Source: Allotamlana fucoidanivorans (GTDB lineage: Bacteria > Bacteroidota > Bacteroidia > Flavobacteriales > Flavobacteriaceae). From it: DNA of 64,000 nucleotides. The notes under the pieces are model-generated. The model saw nothing but the letters and a program-made list of their open reading frames with translations, searched no databases and was not told the DNA's origin. Every line of letters begins with the position of its first letter. Within the stretch, counting starts at the first letter, position 1. The DNA lies in the NCBI RefSeq assembly GCF_006265225.1, contig NZ_VDCS01000002.1, positions 124,001 through 188,000 on the forward strand. Direction: 5' to 3'. The translations under genes were made by a program, and so were the position numbers. Positions 1-8,649 of this stretch are shown here, piece by piece.

Positions 1-2
1 AT

Positions 3-113
3 TCTTTAGCCTCTATAGACAAAGCAAAACAACGCCTCCAGTACAAGCCAAAGTACAATATCGATAAAGGTATTGAGGCTGCAGTAACATGGTATTGGAA
101 CCATTTAAAATAA
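3..113 (+). CDS. C-terminal end of NAD-dependent UDP-sugar epimerase (partial)
   Basis: The reading frame is open from the window edge to TAA at 111-113 and encodes 36 residues beginning SLASIDKAK and ending with a W-Y-W-N-H-L-K tail. This pattern (SLASI.KA...L.Y.PKY.I..G...AV.WY) is typical of the C-terminus of extended SDR epimerases of the WbpP/TviC type, which interconvert UDP-GlcNAc and UDP-GalNAc or their uronic acids. The next gene is a WbpO/TviB-type dehydrogenase, the usual partner, so the pair would supply a UDP-hexosaminuronic acid for the polysaccharide. Only the tail is visible, so the exact substrate cannot be read. Confidence 0.65.
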   Translation, partial: SLASIDKAKQRLQYKPKYNIDKGIEAAVTWYWNHLK

Positions 114-120
114 TTACAAA

Positions 121-150
121 TGTCAGTCTGAGCGCAGTCGAAGACTCATA
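121..150. repeat. Short flavobacterial intergenic repeat
   Basis: The spacer between the epimerase and the dehydrogenase contains an element with core TCTGAGCGCAGTCGAAGA, framed by AGTCT (125-129) and AGACT (142-146), so it can form a small hairpin. From memory, near-identical elements recur between genes in many Flavobacteriia genomes. No second copy was seen in this window. Confidence 0.45.
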
Positions 151-184
151 AACAAATCAACTAATCAAAGAATAAACACCTAAA

Positions 185-1465
185 ATGAACAATATAAAAA
201 TAGCAGTAATTGGTTTAGGCTATGTAGGTTTACCATTGGCTAGGTTATTTGCTACAAAATATCCTGTGATTGGCTTTGATATCAATGAAAAGCGCATTGA
301 TGAGCTAAGGCAAGGCAAGGACACCACACTAGAGGTGGCCTCAGATGTTTTAACAGCAGTGTTAAAAAACACCAACAATAATACCATAGGGCTTTTTTGT
401 GCGTCTCATCTTCAGGCTATAAAAGACTGCAACTATTATATAGTAACGGTACCCACACCTATTGATAAAAATAATAGGCCCGATTTAACACCGCTTTACA
501 AATCGAGTGAAACCGTGGGCAAAGTGCTTAAAAAAGGAGATATTGTTATTTATGAATCTACGGTGTATCCTGGAGTGACTGAAGAAGAATGTATCCCTGT
601 ACTGGAACGTGTAAGCGGACTTACCTTTAACCAAGATTTTTATGCTGGCTATTCTCCAGAGCGGATCAATCCGGGCGATAAATTACATACCGTAGATAAG
701 ATATTAAAAGTAACGGCAGGCTCTACCCCAGAAATCGGTAAAAAAGTAGATGCCCTTTATGCGAGTGTGATTACCGCAGGTACGCACCTAGCGCCTACTA
801 TCAAAGTAGCAGAGGCGGCTAAGGTGATTGAAAACTCGCAACGCGATATTAATATTGCCTTTGTTAATGAGCTGGCTAAAATTTTCAATCTATTAGATAT
901 TGATACCCATGCGGTATTAGAAGCTGCAGGCACCAAATGGAATTTTTTACCCTTTAAACCCGGCTTGGTAGGCGGGCATTGTATAGGGGTTGACCCTTAC
1001 TATTTAGCCCAAAAAGCCCAAGAGGTGGGCTATCATCCTGAAATTATTTTAGCAGGCCGCAGGGTCAATGATAGTATGGGACACTATGTAGCGGCTCAAG
1101 TGATAAAGTTGATGCTGCAAAAAGACATTCGTATTAATGAGGCTAATATTTTGGTTTTGGGTATTACATTTAAAGAAAATTGTCCTGATGTACGGAACAC
1201 CAAAGTGGTTGATGTAGTACATGAGCTTAAAAGCTATAATACCAACATTACTATTTATGATCCTTGGGCCAACCCAGAAGAAGTGAAACATGAATATGGC
1301 TTATCAACTACCCAAAACCTCCCTTCTGAACAATTTGACGCCGTAGTTTTAACCGTGGCTCATAAAGAATTTTTAGATGAAAATTTAGACGCTTTATTGA
1401 AAGATAATGGTGTTTTATATGATGTAAAAGGCGTTTTAAAATTATCTGTAAGTGGAAGGTTGTAA
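185..1465 (+). CDS. Nucleotide sugar dehydrogenase (WbpO/TviB-type)
   Basis: This 426-residue protein is a UDP-glucose/GDP-mannose dehydrogenase family enzyme that oxidises the C6 hydroxyl of a UDP-hexose(amine) to a uronic acid with NAD. The Rossmann motif GLGYVGLPLA lies at residues 10-19, the STVYPG block near 125-130, and the catalytic cysteine is C266 in GGHCIGVDPYYL. Length and motifs fit the UDP-N-acetylhexosamine dehydrogenase branch (WbpO, TviB, WecC). It follows an epimerase tail that fits WbpP/TviC, so UDP-GalNAcA or UDP-GlcNAcA is the likely product. The exact substrate is an inference. It is the first complete gene of the polysaccharide operon. Confidence 0.92.
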   Translation: MNNIKIAVIGLGYVGLPLARLFATKYPVIGFDINEKRIDELRQGKDTTLEVASDVLTAVLKNTNNNTIGLFCASHLQAIKDCNYYIVTVPTPIDKNNRPDLTPLYKSSETVGKVLKKGDIVIYESTVYPGVTEEECIPVLERVSGLTFNQDFYAGYSPERINPGDKLHTVDKILKVTAGSTPEIGKKVDALYASVITAGTHLAPTIKVAEAAKVIENSQRDINIAFVNELAKIFNLLDIDTHAVLEAAGTKWNFLPFKPGLVGGHCIGVDPYYLAQKAQEVGYHPEIILAGRRVNDSMGHYVAAQVIKLMLQKDIRINEANILVLGITFKENCPDVRNTKVVDVVHELKSYNTNITIYDPWANPEEVKHEYGLSTTQNLPSEQFDAVVLTVAHKEFLDENLDALLKDNGVLYDVKGVLKLSVSGRL

Positions 1466-1482
1466 ACGAAAATTAAACTAAA

Positions 1483-3009
1483 GTGAGTCAATTAAAAAAA
1501 GGAGCTGCATTGAATTACATGACTATATTTTTAACAAATGTGGTTGGGCTCTTTATAACTCCTTTTATACTAAACCATTTGGGGAAAGCCGAATACGGTG
1601 TGTATACCGCTATAGGTGCTTTGGTAGGAACTATATCTGTATTAGATTTAGGACTTAACAACACCATTGTGCGCTTTGTAGCTAAATACAGAGCTGAAAA
1701 TGACCGAAAAAGTGAAGAAAATTTTTTGGCAACAACCATGCTGATTTATGCTGTGATTTCAGTAGTTATAGTCATTATAGGAATTTCCTTTTACGGCTAT
1801 ATTGATACATATTTCACTAAGATGAATACCGAAGAAATACGTATAGCTAAAACCATTTTCATATTACTTATTTTTAACTTAGCTATTGGGTTACCAGGAG
1901 GTAGTTTTACCGGTATATGTTATGGTTATGAGATGTTCGTTTTCCCAAAAACCGTCAATATTATACGTTATATTTTAAGAACCATTGTAGTTATAGGAGT
2001 TTTATTGTGGGGCGGAAAGGCTATTGCCTTAGTTATTATTGACACTGTTTTTAATATTATTTTTTTAAGCGTTGAATTTTATTATGTTTTTTACAAGTTA
2101 AAAGTTAAGTTCAAATTGCATGAATTAAAATTGAAATACATTAAAGAAATTTTTGGGTATTCGCTTTGGATTTTTGTTTTTGCCTTGGTTAGTATACTGC
2201 AATGGAAGGCTGGCCATTGGATACTTGGCAGAATTGCTACGCCAGAAGTTTTAACCATTTATGGAATTGGTATTGTACTGGGTACTTATTACGGGGCTTT
2301 TTCAACAGCAATTTCGAGCGTATTTTTACCTCGAGCAACAAAAATGACCGTAGATAATGCTTCTGGTGAAGAGTTAACCAGTATGATGATAAAAATTGGC
2401 CGAATTTCCTTTATTATTCTTATGTACATTTTTGGGGCTTTTCTATTATTTGGTTATCAATTTGTGTATTTATGGGTTGGAAAAGAACTTGGAAGCGATG
2501 GCTCCTTTGAAGTTTGGTTAATAGCATTATTGATTATGATGGCTTATACCCTTCCTTTGATTCAAGGGTTTGGAAATTCTATTTTAGAAGCAAAAAACAA
2601 GTTATCGTTCAAAGCCGTTTTGTATCTAACCTTCTTGATTACTGGAGCTGGATTTGGAGCTTTTTTGGCTAAAACTTATGGTGCTTTAGGTATGATATGT
2701 GGTACGGTAACAGGTTGGTTTATTGTGCAAAATGTTATGAACTTCTATTATCACAAAGTGATTGGTTTAAATATCTTTAGATTTTTTAGAGAACTATCCT
2801 ATAAATCTCTTTTAACTGTTTTTGCAATTATTGTTATCAGCTATTTTATAAATTATATACCGGGTAATGGCTGGCTAAATTTTATTTTTAAAGCAAGCTG
2901 CTATTCCATATTTTACATACTGGGTATGTATCATTTGGGCCTTATCGAATTTGAAAAAAAATTATTTAAAGATTCTCTATCACCAGTTTTTAAAAAAATC
3001 AATGAATAA
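1483..3009 (+). CDS. Wzx-type polysaccharide flippase
   Basis: This 508-residue integral membrane protein has about 12-14 hydrophobic segments and an N-terminus (KKGAALNYMTIFLTNVVGLFI) typical of the polysaccharide-biosynthesis (MATE/MVF superfamily) transporters. Such proteins flip the lipid-linked repeat unit across the inner membrane. It starts with GTG, 17 bases after the dehydrogenase stop, and no better ATG lies nearby. Its stop codon overlaps the next start by one base (TAATG), showing translational coupling. A second flippase of the same superfamily is at 46718-48175, but this one sits with the Wzy-like gene and is the likely Wzx for this locus. Confidence 0.88.
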   Translation: MSQLKKGAALNYMTIFLTNVVGLFITPFILNHLGKAEYGVYTAIGALVGTISVLDLGLNNTIVRFVAKYRAENDRKSEENFLATTMLIYAVISVVIVIIGISFYGYIDTYFTKMNTEEIRIAKTIFILLIFNLAIGLPGGSFTGICYGYEMFVFPKTVNIIRYILRTIVVIGVLLWGGKAIALVIIDTVFNIIFLSVEFYYVFYKLKVKFKLHELKLKYIKEIFGYSLWIFVFALVSILQWKAGHWILGRIATPEVLTIYGIGIVLGTYYGAFSTAISSVFLPRATKMTVDNASGEELTSMMIKIGRISFIILMYIFGAFLLFGYQFVYLWVGKELGSDGSFEVWLIALLIMMAYTLPLIQGFGNSILEAKNKLSFKAVLYLTFLITGAGFGAFLAKTYGALGMICGTVTGWFIVQNVMNFYYHKVIGLNIFRFFRELSYKSLLTVFAIIVISYFINYIPGNGWLNFIFKASCYSIFYILGMYHLGLIEFEKKLFKDSLSPVFKKINE

Positions 3010-4283
3010 TGTTAAAGTTAAAAAGCATAAGTTTTACAGATGGAGGAAGAAAGGTTAATTATGACTATTCAGTTACAGATACTATTAAAAAATACTTTAA
3101 CGCTGAGCATAAGTTCTATATTAAGTATGGTGAAGATGTAAGGAACGTACCAACTAGTATTTTGGTGATACCCTTTCTTTCAAACTTTTTACCCATCTCT
3201 TGGTTTGCCAATTTTGATATAGAAGTTGAAGAAATTGATGAAGGTTTTAATTTTGCGATTAAGAAAGTTAAGGATGAATTTCAAAAACAATTTCACGATT
3301 ATAGCATTCTGGGAGATTTAAATTATAGAAAACTTATATCAAATAAAATAGAAGGAAAGAAGACGGCCATGCTGTTTAGTGGTGGTGTTGATGCTTACGC
3401 CACTTATATAAGAACTTATGACCAGATTCCCGATTTAGTAACTATTCTTGGAGCCGATATTGATATTGATGATAAAAAGCAATGGGGAGAATTTACAAAT
3501 TTCATTGAAAGCGAAGAGTTATTAAAAAACAACAAAAAAGTTTATATTGAGACCAATGTGCGTAATTTTTATACTTACCAAGTTGAACTATTGTTAAAAG
3601 ACATTGGTTGGTGGGGCAAGGTTCAGCATGGTCTGTCTCTAATTGGTTCTTTAGCACCAATTTCATATTTAAGATCTTATAGTAAGATTTATATAGCCTC
3701 TTCATATACCAAAGCTATAGACATTGCTTGGGGGTCTACACCACAAATAGATGAAAATATTACGTGGTCTGGTATTAAGGTTTTTCATGATGGTTATGAA
3801 CTTCAAAGGCAAGATAAAGTTGATTTAATTACTAAGTTTTCTAACGAAACCAATAACAAATTTAAACTTCGTGTATGTTATTCCGAGCTTAGAACTGAAT
3901 TTAACTGCAGTTGTTGTGAAAAATGCTATCGAACCATTCTTGGTATCATTTTAAATGGGAAAAATCCAAATGAATATGGATTTAATGTTGATAAGGGTGT
4001 TTATAATGAAATTTTTAAGGTATTAAAGCAATATGGTTCAAACATAGGAATGAACTACTTTTGGTGGGAACTCATGGAGAAATCTAAGGTATCACAAAAC
4101 ATGTTTGTTTTTGAAAATATAGAAATAGAAAATAAACAATTAGAGAGAATAAGAGATGGAGAATTACAAAGTATGTTAGAAGCCAAAATAAAAAAAACTA
4201 AAAATTCAAAAGAAAAGCTAAAATTTATTTTAAGGAATAAGTATCCTTGGTTAATCAAATTAATAAAAAAAATCAAAGTATGA
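3009..4283 (+). CDS. PP-loop ATP-pyrophosphatase-like protein with C-terminal cysteine cluster
   Basis: The 424-residue protein carries the nucleotide-binding signature SGGVDAY at residues 124-130, the PP-loop of N-type ATP pyrophosphatases (QueC, GuaA, AsnB relatives). A cysteine cluster follows at C290, C300, C302, C303 and C306, resembling the metal-binding cysteines near the end of QueC-like proteins. The first 115 residues match nothing I recognise. PP-loop enzymes activate a substrate carbonyl or carboxylate by adenylation. In this operon it could amidate or otherwise modify a sugar or sugar acid, but that is inference. The start is fixed by the one-base overlap with the flippase. The function is unassigned. 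Confidence 0.75.
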   Translation: MLKLKSISFTDGGRKVNYDYSVTDTIKKYFNAEHKFYIKYGEDVRNVPTSILVIPFLSNFLPISWFANFDIEVEEIDEGFNFAIKKVKDEFQKQFHDYSILGDLNYRKLISNKIEGKKTAMLFSGGVDAYATYIRTYDQIPDLVTILGADIDIDDKKQWGEFTNFIESEELLKNNKKVYIETNVRNFYTYQVELLLKDIGWWGKVQHGLSLIGSLAPISYLRSYSKIYIASSYTKAIDIAWGSTPQIDENITWSGIKVFHDGYELQRQDKVDLITKFSNETNNKFKLRVCYSELRTEFNCSCCEKCYRTILGIILNGKNPNEYGFNVDKGVYNEIFKVLKQYGSNIGMNYFWWELMEKSKVSQNMFVFENIEIENKQLERIRDGELQSMLEAKIKKTKNSKEKLKFILRNKYPWLIKLIKKIKV

Positions 4284-5248
4284 AATACGGTTTACTTACT
4301 TATATAGAAAATCAAAAATATTTTAATATCGGAGATAATATACAGAGCTTGGCTGCTAAGCAATTTCTACCTAAAGTTGATAAGTATATAGATAGAGAGT
4401 CAATGGCTTTTTACAGCGACGAAGAAGTTAAACTGATTATGAATGGTTGGTTTATTCACAACACTGAAAATTGGATTCCTTCCGATAAAATCAATCCTTT
4501 ATTCGTTTCTTTCCATATGAACAATACGGCCGCTCCTTACATGTTAAGTGATAGAGGTATTGCTTATTTAAAAAAACATGAACCTATTGGTTGTCGCGAT
4601 CAATTTACAGCAGACACTTTAAACGCTAAAGGCATTGAAGCTTACTTTACTGGTTGTTTAACATTAACATTAGATTCGTATAAGGTGGATGATTCAGAAA
4701 GGGGTGATGACGTTTATATAGTTGATCCGTTATATAGCTACCCAAGTCCTCAAAAAAATTTTTACAACTCAAGAGCAACTATAAAAAATATTCTGAATGG
4801 TAAAGCTTTACAGTTAAGGAAAAAAAGTAAACATGTAAAAAACTTCATTAGTCAAGAATTACTTAATGAGGCCCATTATGTCAATCAAGAACCTTTGAAT
4901 AACATTTCTGATGAGGAAAAATTTGATATTGCTGAAGAACTTCTTAAAAAGTATGCAAGGGCTAAATTAGTTATTACTTCTAGAATACATTGTGCATTAC
5001 CTTGTTTAGCAATGGAAACACCAGTTATATTTATAAATGGCTTTGATAGTTTTGTGGATTCTTGCCGATTTGATGGTATTTTAGAATTATTTAATCGCAT
5101 TGATATTAACACAAAAACAGGAGAATTCACCTCAAACTTTCCATTACAAGGAAAAATACACAAAGACACAAAGGTAAAAAATCTTGGTTTGCATCATAAG
5201 TTAGCTGAACCTCTAAAGAAAAAGTGCAGAACATTTGTATCAAAGTAA
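4280..5248 (+). CDS. Polysaccharide pyruvyl transferase family protein
   Basis: This 322-residue protein resembles the polysaccharide pyruvyl transferase family (PF04230/CsaB-like), which uses phosphoenolpyruvate to place pyruvate ketals on sugars. Visible hallmarks are the N-terminal NIGDNIQSLA motif, GCRD in the middle, and the SRIHCALPCLAMETPVIF block near residues 234-251 that forms the donor site. I chose ATG at 4280, which overlaps the previous stop as ATGA. An upstream in-frame start at 4247 would run far into the previous gene. Pyruvylation adds negative charge to the polymer. Some members of this family act on other donors, so the reaction is probable rather than proven. Confidence 0.8.
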   Translation: MKYGLLTYIENQKYFNIGDNIQSLAAKQFLPKVDKYIDRESMAFYSDEEVKLIMNGWFIHNTENWIPSDKINPLFVSFHMNNTAAPYMLSDRGIAYLKKHEPIGCRDQFTADTLNAKGIEAYFTGCLTLTLDSYKVDDSERGDDVYIVDPLYSYPSPQKNFYNSRATIKNILNGKALQLRKKSKHVKNFISQELLNEAHYVNQEPLNNISDEEKFDIAEELLKKYARAKLVITSRIHCALPCLAMETPVIFINGFDSFVDSCRFDGILELFNRIDINTKTGEFTSNFPLQGKIHKDTKVKNLGLHHKLAEPLKKKCRTFVSK

Positions 5249-5258
5249 ATCTATTGTA

Positions 5259-6029
5259 ATGATTCCAAAAATAATACATTATTGTTGGCTTAGTGATGAC
5301 GAGTTTCCCAATTTAATAAGATTTTGTATTGAATCTTGGAAAGAGAAGTTACCTGAGTATGAATTTATGCTTTGGGACACCAATAGGTTTCCCGTTGAGG
5401 ACAATATTTGGGTAAAGCAAGCATTTCAAGCTAAAAAATATGCTTTTGCATCGGATTATATCCGGTTATATGCTGTTCTTAAATATGGAGGTATATATTT
5501 AGATACTGATGTTGAAGTAGTAAAAAGCTTTAATTCGTTATTACACCTTCCCTATTTTTTCGGTTCCGAAGGAGATGGAATAATTGAAGCAGGTGTATTT
5601 GGTGCGAAGAAAGATTCAAATTGGGTTTCTAAATGTTTATCCTATTATGAAAACAAATCCTTTATCAGGGAAGATGGCAGCTATGATACGCTAACACTAC
5701 CGAGAATAATGATGAAAAAAATGCAAGAAAATTATAGAATAAAAGAACTAGGATACTCTGAAGCACAAAATCCAAATTTTTCATATTTAGCAAATGAATT
5801 GTTTATGTTTCCAAAAGATTTCTTTTGTGCTAAAAACCATGGAACTGGAATTATTGAAAAAACAAAGAACACCTTTTGTATCCATCATTTTGCAATGTCA
5901 TGGGTGCCAAAACGAATTGCTTTTCTACCTAACATTAAAAGAAAACTGATGAAACTTTTTGGAGTAAATACAATTAATAAAATAATTGTATTTCTTAGAT
6001 TAAGGAAAATATTAAGAGGAGGTAAATAA
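5259..6029 (+). CDS. Glycosyltransferase, DXD sugar-binding (OCH1/GT32-like)
   Basis: The 256-residue protein starts MIPKIIHYCWL and contains W.D.N, ASDYIRLYAVLKYGGIYLDTDVEV and a late FCIHHFAMSW block. This is the pattern of DXD-containing glycosyltransferases (Gly_transf_sug, GT32/OCH1-like) common in capsule loci. LDTDVE supplies the metal- and nucleotide-sugar-binding DXD. ATG 5259 is preferred to the earlier in-frame start at 5235, which lies within the preceding gene. The enzyme should add one sugar to the lipid-linked repeat unit at the cytoplasmic face. Donor and linkage cannot be read. Confidence 0.88.
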   Translation: MIPKIIHYCWLSDDEFPNLIRFCIESWKEKLPEYEFMLWDTNRFPVEDNIWVKQAFQAKKYAFASDYIRLYAVLKYGGIYLDTDVEVVKSFNSLLHLPYFFGSEGDGIIEAGVFGAKKDSNWVSKCLSYYENKSFIREDGSYDTLTLPRIMMKKMQENYRIKELGYSEAQNPNFSYLANELFMFPKDFFCAKNHGTGIIEKTKNTFCIHHFAMSWVPKRIAFLPNIKRKLMKLFGVNTINKIIVFLRLRKILRGGK

Positions 6030-6057
6030 AGTTGCGTGTTTTATATTTAAATAAATA

Positions 6058-7182
6058 ATGAAAATAGCTTACATAACAGATCAATTATACTTACATGGTG
6101 GTGCGGAGAGGGTTTTAACCAATAAGGTCAACTATCTAGCCAACTTAGAAGATATGACCATTTTTATTATAACTAATGAACAAAAAAAAAATAAATTTTG
6201 TTATGATATTGATTCAAAAGTTAAACATTTAGATATAAATTTGATTTATAAAAGAGACAGAAGCTATTTTTCCATATTAAACATAGTTAAAGCTCCTATT
6301 CATTTTTATAAATTAAAATCTTTATTGAATAAAATTAAACCAGATGTAATAATAACTTTAAGTTCTCAATATGATTATTATTTTTTACCATTTATAGTAA
6401 ATAAAACTCTCATAATAAAAGAATTTCATTCTTCAAGGCATTACTATCAACAAGATAGGGCCAATTGCAGTAAACTAAAAGGGTTTGTTTACAAATTAAA
6501 TGATTTTGTTGAGAGAAAATACACTTATAATGTATTACTTACTGATGATGAAAAGAAATATTTTAAATCAAACAATACTATTGTAATACCCAATTTCCTT
6601 ATAGATATTCCTAAATCATTTTCATCATTAACAAATAAGAAAGCAATAAGCGCAGGGAGAATAGCACCAGTAAAGGGGTTTGAGAACTTAATAATAGCGT
6701 GGAAAATTGTATTTGAAAAAAACAAAGAATGGATCATAGAAGTCTATGGTAATGGAGAAAAGAAATATGTTGAAAAACTAAATAATCTTATTATTTCTTT
6801 AGGCTTAGATAATAACTTTTTTATAAAAGAAGCTACACATCAGATAGAACAGAAAATGCAAGAGGCGTCATTTTATGTTATGAGTTCTTTAACCGAATGT
6901 TTTCCAATGGTTTTATTAGAATCAATGTCTAATGGATTACCAATTATATCTTTTAATTGTCCTAACGGTCCCAAAAATATTGTCTCACATAATAATGATG
7001 GATTGTTGATAGAGGATGGTAATGTTGAGAAGCTTGCGCTTGCTATATTAAATATGATTGAAAACGAAGAAATGCGAAAAAACTTTAGTAAAAATGGGAC
7101 TTTGAATGTCAAAAGGTATAACAAGCAAACAATAATGAAGAAGTGGCTACACTTATTTGGTTATAAAAATTTGATATTATAA
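6058..7182 (+). CDS. Glycosyltransferase family 4 protein
   Basis: This 374-residue GT-B fold enzyme has the N-terminal LHGGAERV loop typical of GT4 enzymes, a SAGRIAPVKGF segment opening the C-terminal domain (near 200), and the SSLTECFPMVLLESMSNGLPII block that carries the E-x7-E donor-binding motif. It would transfer a sugar from a nucleotide donor to the growing repeat unit. The next gene begins directly after its stop codon. By eye, the stretch from here to about 8650 is more AT-rich than its flanks, as is usual for the exchangeable centre of a polysaccharide locus. Confidence 0.9.
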   Translation: MKIAYITDQLYLHGGAERVLTNKVNYLANLEDMTIFIITNEQKKNKFCYDIDSKVKHLDINLIYKRDRSYFSILNIVKAPIHFYKLKSLLNKIKPDVIITLSSQYDYYFLPFIVNKTLIIKEFHSSRHYYQQDRANCSKLKGFVYKLNDFVERKYTYNVLLTDDEKKYFKSNNTIVIPNFLIDIPKSFSSLTNKKAISAGRIAPVKGFENLIIAWKIVFEKNKEWIIEVYGNGEKKYVEKLNNLIISLGLDNNFFIKEATHQIEQKMQEASFYVMSSLTECFPMVLLESMSNGLPIISFNCPNGPKNIVSHNNDGLLIEDGNVEKLALAILNMIENEEMRKNFSKNGTLNVKRYNKQTIMKKWLHLFGYKNLIL

Positions 7183-8649
7183 ATGAGAAAGTTACTATTC
7201 GTTATAAACTCTCATAATATAAATTCATACTTATTCAAATGTATTGAAAGGGTTAGTAATGAAATTTCCGATATTTATATAGAGATATTTATTGATAAAG
7301 ATATCGCAAACATAGAATTTTCATTTCCACCTATTACGAAATTCATAGATGAAAAATTCAATAATTTGTCAAGTAATCCTTTGGATTTTACAAACATAAG
7401 TCTTTTAACAATTAAACCCAATATAAAAGTTATAGGTGATTTTTCAAGTTTAAGCTTTTGTGATTACATTATTTTTGAGTCAGAACCTATACTTGATAGT
7501 AAATATAAAAAACTATCAAAAAAAGGATTTTTGACTTTTGACTCAAACTATAATTTTATTTTAAGTTCAATTTTATATGACAAAAAAATACCTCTTAGAA
7601 TATTGTTTAATGATTTAAAGTCTACACAATGGAAAATTATTTTTGGAGTTGAATTAAAAAAAGAAAAAGGAGTAATAAACAATATTCACAAGATTCTTTT
7701 TAATTTCTCTATTTTTTTGATAAAATTTTTAAAAAGCGATAATGAATATTTATATGCAGGTGCTTTTCAAAAAAGGGAAAATAAAAGGTCAAAATTGAAG
7801 ACTCATTTTAAATTTGTTATTTATTATATTGTACTGACGTTTAAAATATTCTCAAGAAAGTTTTCATATAATAAACTAAATTGGAAAATTGCTATTAAAG
7901 AAAATGATCGCTATATTTTTTTAAAACAACCAAAGAATTCATTTTGGGCTGATCCATTTATCATAAAAAATAAAACAGGAAGCGTTGTGTTTTTTGAAGA
8001 GTTAAAAGAGAATAATATAGGTCGAATATCATGTTTAAGGCTTAATGAGTTTCATGAAGTTATTGAATACAAATCTGTTTTGGATAAGGATTACCATTTG
8101 TCTTTTCCAAATGTATTTTTTAGGGATAATACTTTTTACATGATACCAGAAACCAGTCAAAAAAATAATTTACAACTATATAAATGTGAGGTATTCCCTT
8201 TTAAGTGGAATTTTGAAAAGAATTTGATGGAAGGCATTAAACTTGTTGATGCTATATGGTTGTATTATGATGAGTTGTATTGGATTTTTGCTAACAAAAT
8301 TGAGGATTTTGAACATGATAACAATGAAAGGTTATATCTTTATTATTCTGATGACCTATTCAGTAATAAATGGCAATCTCACATAAGAAATCCAATTATT
8401 GCTGACTCTTCTAAATCTAGAAATGCTGGCAATTTTATTTTTGAAAATAACAAAATTTACCGGGTGTCTCAAAAATGTGTGTCGAGTTATGGAGAAAACT
8501 TAGTGATAAATGAAATCCTTGAACTTTCAAAATTTGATTATAAAGAAAATACGGTTGAAGAAATATTTCCCCATGATAATTATGTTGGTTTACATACAAT
8601 GAATAGCAGTAAGGATTTGAAAGTATTTGATTTTTTAATAAAAGAATAA
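7183..8649 (+). CDS. GINT1-like beta-propeller protein with divergent N-terminal domain
   Basis: This protein has 488 residues. The C-terminal half, from about residue 245, has FLKQPKNSFWADPFI, YHLSFPNVFF, FYMIPETSQ and repeated W/Y-rich blades. That matches the five-bladed propeller shared by plant glucosamine-inositolphosphorylceramide transferases (GINT1) and a bacterial family in which it is usually fused to a formyltransferase domain. Here the N-terminal 200 residues are highly divergent and show no obvious formyl-transferase H-x-S-L-L-P or HHG motif, though some segments are faintly reminiscent. ATG directly follows the previous stop. It may transfer or modify a sugar. No enzyme activity is assigned with confidence. 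Confidence 0.7.
   Translation: MRKLLFVINSHNINSYLFKCIERVSNEISDIYIEIFIDKDIANIEFSFPPITKFIDEKFNNLSSNPLDFTNISLLTIKPNIKVIGDFSSLSFCDYIIFESEPILDSKYKKLSKKGFLTFDSNYNFILSSILYDKKIPLRILFNDLKSTQWKIIFGVELKKEKGVINNIHKILFNFSIFLIKFLKSDNEYLYAGAFQKRENKRSKLKTHFKFVIYYIVLTFKIFSRKFSYNKLNWKIAIKENDRYIFLKQPKNSFWADPFIIKNKTGSVVFFEELKENNIGRISCLRLNEFHEVIEYKSVLDKDYHLSFPNVFFRDNTFYMIPETSQKNNLQLYKCEVFPFKWNFEKNLMEGIKLVDAIWLYYDELYWIFANKIEDFEHDNNERLYLYYSDDLFSNKWQSHIRNPIIADSSKSRNAGNFIFENNKIYRVSQKCVSSYGENLVINEILELSKFDYKENTVEEIFPHDNYVGLHTMNSSKDLKVFDFLIKE

Noticed and set aside
4247..4279. Longer start for the pyruvyl-transferase-like gene
   Set aside because: It would overlap the previous gene by 37 bases; ATG 4280 gives the ATGA overlap seen elsewhere in the operon and matches the family N-terminus.
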